DNA from: Gammaproteobacteria bacterium
Lineage (GTDB): Bacteria > Pseudomonadota > Gammaproteobacteria > UBA6429 > Thiohalophilaceae
DNA: 41,254 bases
Assembly: GCA_024275915.1 (NCBI GenBank)
Contig: JAJRYG010000048.1
Span: 1 to 41,254 of the forward strand
Direction of reading: 5' to 3'
Part shown: piece after piece, positions 36,996 to 41,254 of the stretch
Numbering within the stretch: the first letter of the stretch is position 1
Layout of the letters: each line of letters opens with the position of its first letter
Notes under the pieces: model-generated
Databases searched by the model: none
The model's input: the letters and a program-made list of their open reading frames with translations, nothing else
Told to the model about the DNA's origin: nothing
Made by a program: the position numbers and the translations under genes

Positions 36996-37268
36996 TTACT
37001 TGGCTTTCTTGTCAGCCATATGGCCTTTGTATGTGCGAGTCGGGGCAAATTCACCCAACTTGTGTCCAATCATGTTTTCCGTGATCAGAACGGGTACATG
37101 CTGTCTGCCATTATGAACAGCAATTGTCAGCCCAATCATATCGGGGATAATCATGGAACGACGAGACCAGGTTTTAATCGGTCTTTTGTTATTTGACTCA
37201 ACAGCAGCCTGAACCTTTTTAACAAGGTGCAGATCAACGAATGGACCTTTTCTAATCGAACGTGGCAC
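36996..37268 (-). CDS. rpsS: 30S ribosomal protein S19
   Basis: 90 aa with a GTG start at 37268: homology to S19 begins right there ([18 protein letters not shown]). [20 protein letters not shown] and [15 protein letters not shown] are typical. S19 lies at the head of the 30S subunit with S13. 12 bases before rplV. Confidence 0.98.
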   Translation of the reverse strand: MPRSIRKGPFVDLHLVKKVQAAVESNNKRPIKTWSRRSMIIPDMIGLTIAVHNGRQHVPVLITENMIGHKLGEFAPTRTYKGHMADKKAK

Positions 37269-37286
37269 GATACTTTCTCTCTACAA

Positions 37287-38114
37287 TTATTTCTTGTTGC
37301 GACGACGTACAATAAGGCTGTCAGTACGCTTGTTTTTACGCGTTTTGTATCCCTTGGTCGGGACACCCCAGGGGGTAACCGGGTGACGACCACCGGAAGT
37401 ACGACCTTCACCACCACCGTGGGGATGGTCAACCGGGTTCATGGCAACACCACGAACAGTCGGACGAACACCACGCCAGCGCTGGGCACCGGCCTTGCCG
37501 AGCTTGCGCAGGTTGTGCTCACCATTACTGACAACACCCAGGGTTGCACGGCAGTCTGCCAGAACCTTGCGCATTTCACCTGAACGAAGGCGCAGAGTTG
37601 CATAAGCACCTTCGCGAGCTACCAGTTGTACGGATGTACCGGCACTGCGAGCGATCTGGGCACCCTTGCCGGGTTTCAGTTCGATGGCGTGAACGGTTGA
37701 ACCAACAGGAATGTTACGCAGAGGCAGACAGTTGCCTTGTTTAATTGCGGCATCCTGTCCGGACATCAGGGTATCCCCTGATTTTACACCTTGTGGCGCA
37801 AGAATGTAACGGCGTTCGCCGTCTGCGTACAATAAAAGTGCAATATGGGCACTGCGATTCGGATCATATTCGATCCGCTCCACTTTCGCATCAATTCCGT
37901 CCTTATTGCGTTTGAAGTCAATAATACGGTAATGCTGCTTGTGACCACCACCCTTGTGACGTGTGGTGATGCGACCCATGTTGTTACGACCACCACTCCT
38001 GGATTTCTTTTCCAGTAATGGGGCGTGTGGTGCACCCTTGTGCAGATCGGGCTCAACAACCCTAACGACGAATCGACGCCCTGCTGATGTTGGTTTTGAT
38101 TTAACTACTGCCAT
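37287..38114 (-). CDS. rplB: 50S ribosomal protein L2
   Basis: 275 aa. Contains [35 protein letters not shown] and the C-terminal [20 protein letters not shown], with the His in [13 protein letters not shown] conserved near the peptidyl transferase centre. Length equals the family. Confidence 0.99.
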   Translation of the reverse strand: MAVVKSKPTSAGRRFVVRVVEPDLHKGAPHAPLLEKKSRSGGRNNMGRITTRHKGGGHKQHYRIIDFKRNKDGIDAKVERIEYDPNRSAHIALLLYADGERRYILAPQGVKSGDTLMSGQDAAIKQGNCLPLRNIPVGSTVHAIELKPGKGAQIARSAGTSVQLVAREGAYATLRLRSGEMRKVLADCRATLGVVSNGEHNLRKLGKAGAQRWRGVRPTVRGVAMNPVDHPHGGGEGRTSGGRHPVTPWGVPTKGYKTRKNKRTDSLIVRRRNKK

Positions 38115-38132
38115 GATCGTATCCTTAAACCT

Positions 38133-38429
38133 TTATTCTGCGCCAATAAAGTTGATATCCTGACCTTCTTTAAGGCGGATATAGGCTTTTTTCCAGTTTT
38201 TACGACGACCCATACCAGTCTGGGTGCGCTTGGTCTTGCCTTTAACGTTAGTAACCTGCACGGATTCAACATTGACCTCAAACAGCAGCTCAACCGCCTG
38301 TTTGATTTCGGCTTTGTTGGCATCAGTCGCAACCTTGAAGACTACCTGATTCATCTTGTCTGCACAGATTGTACTTTTTTCAGAGACATGCGGCTCAAGT
38401 ATGACGTTCATCAAACGTTCCTGATTCAT
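38133..38429 (-). CDS. rplW: 50S ribosomal protein L23
   Basis: 98 aa. Starts [20 protein letters not shown] and contains [21 protein letters not shown]23 is the main docking site for trigger factor and SRP at the tunnel exit. It overlaps the rplD stop by 4 bases. Confidence 0.99.
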   Translation of the reverse strand: MNQERLMNVILEPHVSEKSTICADKMNQVVFKVATDANKAEIKQAVELLFEVNVESVQVTNVKGKTKRTQTGMGRRKNWKKAYIRLKEGQDINFIGAE

Positions 38430-39046
38430 GCTAAAGACTCCTCAATCTGCTTGACTGCTGACACAGTCATGACAATCTTTTCTGAACCGACCAGACTGGC
38501 AGGATCGATTGATTTGACGTCAGAAACATAAACATTTGGCAAGTTACGCACTGACAGGTACAGGGCATCATTAGGCTCATTGACGACAAGCAGGCCTTTT
38601 TCCAGTCCCAGCGCATCGAGCTTTGATGCCAGTTCCCTGGTTTTCGGCGCTTCCATGGTGAAATCATCGATGACCAGCATGCGATCCTGGCGTACCAGTT
38701 CTGACAGAATCGAGCGCATTGCGGCGCGATACATCTTCTTGTTCAGCTTCTGTGAATAGTTTTGCGGCTTGGCTGCAAAGGTCACACCACCAGTTCGCCA
38801 GATGGGGCTGCGGATTGTACCCGCACGGGCACGACCGGTACCTTTCTGCCGCCAGGGCTTCTTGCCGCCACCCTTGACTTCAGAGCGGGTTTTCTGTGCA
38901 CGGGTACCCGCACGGGTACCGGCCAGATAGGCGACAACTGCCTGATGCACCAGCGTTTCGTTGAAATCTGCGCCAAAGTTGCTATCAGAAACCTCAACGG
39001 TTTTCTTTGAAGCTTTGCCAGTGGCTGTTGTTAATGCTAATTCCAT
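38426..39046 (-). CDS. rplD: 50S ribosomal protein L4
   Basis: 206 aa from ATG 39046 ([20 protein letters not shown]), with GGGGA upstream; a TTG two codons earlier is less likely. Contains [20 protein letters not shown] and VGGVTF-type tunnel loop. In E. coli L4 represses the S10 operon; the leader would lie before rpsJ. Confidence 0.98.
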   Translation of the reverse strand: MELALTTATGKASKKTVEVSDSNFGADFNETLVHQAVVAYLAGTRAGTRAQKTRSEVKGGGKKPWRQKGTGRARAGTIRSPIWRTGGVTFAAKPQNYSQKLNKKMYRAAMRSILSELVRQDRMLVIDDFTMEAPKTRELASKLDALGLEKGLLVVNEPNDALYLSVRNLPNVYVSDVKSIDPASLVGSEKIVMTVSAVKQIEESLA

Positions 39047-39060
39047 TATCAATAATCCCC

Positions 39061-39702
39061 TTAGCTAGCTTTCACGGCCGGGCGGACAATAACACTGCCA
39101 CCCCTGGCACCAGGCACGGCACCCTTGACCAGTAACAAGTTACGTTCGGCATCAACACGAACAACTTCCAGATTCTGCATGGTGCGCTTGACGTTACCCA
39201 TCTGGCCAGCCATACGCTTGCCCTTGAATACACGTCCAGGCGTCTGACACTGGCCGATTGAACCAGGAGCACGATGCGACAGGGAGTTACCGTGAGTGGC
39301 ATCCTGCATGTGGAAGTTATGACGCTTGACGCCACCGGCAAAACCTTTACCTATGCTGACGCCACTGACGTCGACTTTCTGGCCGGCTTCGAAAATGTCG
39401 ACCTTGATTTCACTCTTGACATCAAGCTCGCCGACTTCGCTTTCTTCGACACGAAATTCCCACAAGCCACGACCCGCTTCGACTCCGGCCTTGGCAAAAT
39501 TCCCTGCTTCGGGTTTATTCACCCGGGAGGATTTCTTGCTGCCAGTGGTAACCTGGATTGCACGATAGCCGTCAGTTTCAGGCGTTTTAACCCGGGTGAC
39601 ACGGTTAGGCTCAACCTCAATCACGGTCACGGGCAGAGAAGCCCCTTCGTCTGTAAAGACGCGGGTCATGCCTACTTTGCGACCTACTAAACCAATTGTC
39701 AT
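39061..39702 (-). CDS. rplC: 50S ribosomal protein L3
   Basis: 213 aa from ATG 39702 ([20 protein letters not shown]). The central block [20 protein letters not shown] and [20 protein letters not shown] is diagnostic, including the Gln that is methylated in E. coli. Length equals the family. 14 bases upstream of rplD. Confidence 0.99.
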   Translation of the reverse strand: MTIGLVGRKVGMTRVFTDEGASLPVTVIEVEPNRVTRVKTPETDGYRAIQVTTGSKKSSRVNKPEAGNFAKAGVEAGRGLWEFRVEESEVGELDVKSEIKVDIFEAGQKVDVSGVSIGKGFAGGVKRHNFHMQDATHGNSLSHRAPGSIGQCQTPGRVFKGKRMAGQMGNVKRTMQNLEVVRVDAERNLLLVKGAVPGARGGSVIVRPAVKAS

Positions 39703-39765
39703 TTCTAAGCTCCAGTAACGGAATAGCAACCAAACTTCAGGAAGCAGTTTCTATCCCATGCCTAA

Positions 39766-40080
39766 TTAGTTAAGTTGAATCTGAACATCAACGCCAGCGG
39801 CAAGATCCAGCTTCATCAATGCATCTACAGTCTTGTCTGTAGGATCAACGATGTCCATCATGCGTTTGTGCGTACGCAGTTCATATTGATCACGCGCGTC
39901 CTTGTTGACGTGTGGCGAAATCAAAATGGTAAAACGTTCTTTCTTCGTCGGCAGGGGAATCGGACCCTTGACATGCGCACCAGTGCGCTTGGCAGTTTCC
40001 ACGATTTCCTTGGCTGACTGATCGATAAGACGATGATCAAAGGCCTTCAGACGAATACGGATGTTCTGGTTCTTACTCAT
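39766..40080 (-). CDS. rpsJ: 30S ribosomal protein S10
   Basis: 104 aa from ATG 40080 ([20 protein letters not shown]). Contains [20 protein letters not shown] and [21 protein letters not shown]10 is also the NusE antitermination factor. First gene of the S10 operon, only 19 bases after tuf, so it is probably read from the tuf transcript. Confidence 0.99.
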   Translation of the reverse strand: MSKNQNIRIRLKAFDHRLIDQSAKEIVETAKRTGAHVKGPIPLPTKKERFTILISPHVNKDARDQYELRTHKRMMDIVDPTDKTVDALMKLDLAAGVDVQIQLN

Positions 40081-40099
40081 AAATTTTCTACTCGGTCGA

Positions 40100-41254
40100 T
40101 TATTCGATGATCTTGGCGACGACACCGGCACCAACGGTACGACCACCTTCACGAATGGCGAAGCGCAAGCCTTCTTCCATCGCAATCGGTGCAATCAGGC
40201 TGACAGTCATCTGTACGTTGTCACCCGGCATGACCATTTCCACACCTTCCGGTAAGTCACAGGCGCCTGTCACGTCCGTGGTCCGGAAGTAGAACTGCGG
40301 ACGGTAACCATTGAAGAACGGGGTATGACGCCCACCTTCGTCCTTGCTCAGTACGTAGACTTCGGCTTCGAACTTGGTGTGGGGCTTGATTGAACCCGGC
40401 TTGCACAGAACCTGTCCACGCTCGACTTCTTCACGCTTAGTGCCTCGCAGCAGTACACCCACGTTGTCACCCGCCATGCCTTCGTCCAGCAGCTTACGGA
40501 ACATTTCCACTCCGGTACAGGTGGTGGTGGTGGTCTCCTTGATGCCGACGATTTCGATTTCGTCGCCAACCTTGACGACTCCACGCTCGATTCGGCCGGT
40601 TACGACCGTGCCGCGACCGGAAATCGAGAATACGTCTTCTACCGGCATCAGGAAGTCGCCGTCGATGGCGCGTTCCGGCTCCGGAATGTAGCTGTCCATG
40701 GTTTCAACCAGCTTGAGAATGCTCGGCACGCCAATGTCGCTGCTGTCCCCTTCCAGGGCTTTCAGGGCGGAGCCAATGGTGACCGGAGTGTCGTCACCCG
40801 GGAAATCGTAGCTGTCCAGCAGCTCGCGCACTTCCATTTCAACCAGTTCCAGCAGCTCTTCGTCGTCAACCATGTCGGCCTTGTTCAAGTACACGACAAT
40901 GTAGGGCACGCCAACCTGACGGGACAGCAGAATGTGCTCACGGGTCTGTGGCATCGGGCCATCGGCGGCGGATACTACCAGAATTGCGCCATCCATCTGT
41001 GCCGCACCGGTGATCATGTTTTTCACATAGTCAGCATGGCCGGGGCAGTCAACGTGGGCGTAATGACGCGTGTCACTTTCGTATTCCACGTGGGCCGTGG
41101 CAATGGTGATGCCGCGGGCACGTTCTTCAGGGGCGCTGTCGATGTTGGCGTAATCTTTGAACTCGCCGCCGTGCTTCTCCGCCATCACCTTGGTGATCGC
41201 CGCTGTCAGTGTGGTTTTGCCGTGGTCAACGTGACCAATCGTGCCAACGTTGAC
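40100..41254 (-). CDS. tuf: Elongation factor Tu (5' partial)
   Basis: The frame is open to the window end; the visible part begins at [20 protein letters not shown], so only about the first dozen residues are missing. GTPase motifs: GHVDHGKT (G1), [12 protein letters not shown] with the switch I Thr, [12 protein letters not shown] (G3) and [10 protein letters not shown] (G4). Domains 2 and 3 are complete to the C-terminal [13 protein letters not shown]-Tu delivers aminoacyl-tRNA to the ribosome. It is 19 bases upstream of rpsJ, the usual str-S10 junction; a second tuf copy elsewhere is common but cannot be seen here. Confidence 0.99.
   Translation of the reverse strand, partial: VNVGTIGHVDHGKTTLTAAITKVMAEKHGGEFKDYANIDSAPEERARGITIATAHVEYESDTRHYAHVDCPGHADYVKNMITGAAQMDGAILVVSAADGPMPQTREHILLSRQVGVPYIVVYLNKADMVDDEELLELVEMEVRELLDSYDFPGDDTPVTIGSALKALEGDSSDIGVPSILKLVETMDSYIPEPERAIDGDFLMPVEDVFSISGRGTVVTGRIERGVVKVGDEIEIVGIKETTTTTCTGVEMFRKLLDEGMAGDNVGVLLRGTKREEVERGQVLCKPGSIKPHTKFEAEVYVLSKDEGGRHTPFFNGYRPQFYFRTTDVTGACDLPEGVEMVMPGDNVQMTVSLIAPIAMEEGLRFAIREGGRTVGAGVVAKIIE

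Overview
The window looks like chromosome from a sulfur-cycle gammaproteobacterium, Chromatiales/Thiotrichales-like. This is inferred from three things: the gammaproteobacterial order of the S10, spc and alpha ribosomal operons, followed by an rplQ / uvrA / MFS / ssb neighbourhood; the many sulfur-trafficking genes (cysteine desulfurase, rhodanese fusions, TSUP-family exporter); and multihaem cytochromes c. I cannot name a species from the sequence alone. No rRNA, tRNA, CRISPR array or insertion sequence was found.

Layout. 1-3197 (+): end of a Bat aerotolerance operon (VWA+TPR protein, cut by the window edge, then BatD). 3275-8676 (-): a tightly packed run whose genes mostly overlap by 1-4 bases. 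In transcription order it holds a broken membrane/flavoprotein gene (internal deletion plus frameshift), a small membrane protein, an eight-haem HAO-like cytochrome c, a four-haem HAO-like cytochrome, a SAM methyltransferase, an unknown protein and an ArsS-type radical SAM protein. 8764-12653 (-): sulfur-trafficking genes (fatty acid hydroxylase-family protein, VTT-rhodanese fusion, TSUP permease, cysteine desulfurase). They are divergent from an ArsR-rhodanese regulator at 12768 across a perfect 11-bp inverted repeat. 13671-14276 (+): two small conserved unknown genes.

14286-18923 (-): a mer-like operon without mercuric reductase (beta-barrel protein, two MerP-like proteins, MerT-like protein, thioredoxin-like protein, duplicated CcdA/DsbD protein, degenerate metallo-beta-lactamase protein). 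It is divergent from a MerR-type regulator, with two ZntR/CueR-like dyads between them. 19512-19726: a hairpin-rich repeat region. 19727-22600: ssb, a YajR-like MFS transporter, a 48-codon leader ORF and a CsgD/VpsT-like LuxR regulator. 22709-26289: uvrA and a convergent SAM hydrolase-family gene. 26338-41254 (-): the complete alpha, spc and S10 ribosomal operons, with secY and rpoA, entered from tuf (5' end outside the window).

Points of most interest: (1) rpsC carries an in-frame TAA at codon 162, where the family has a conserved GAA-type Glu codon, with the remaining 67 codons intact; (2) the multihaem cytochrome / methyltransferase / ArsS operon, headed by an internally deleted flavoprotein gene; (3) the MerR-controlled mer-like/thiol-redox operon lacking merA; (4) ribosomal protein S4 has the four-Cys zinc pattern and a TTG start.
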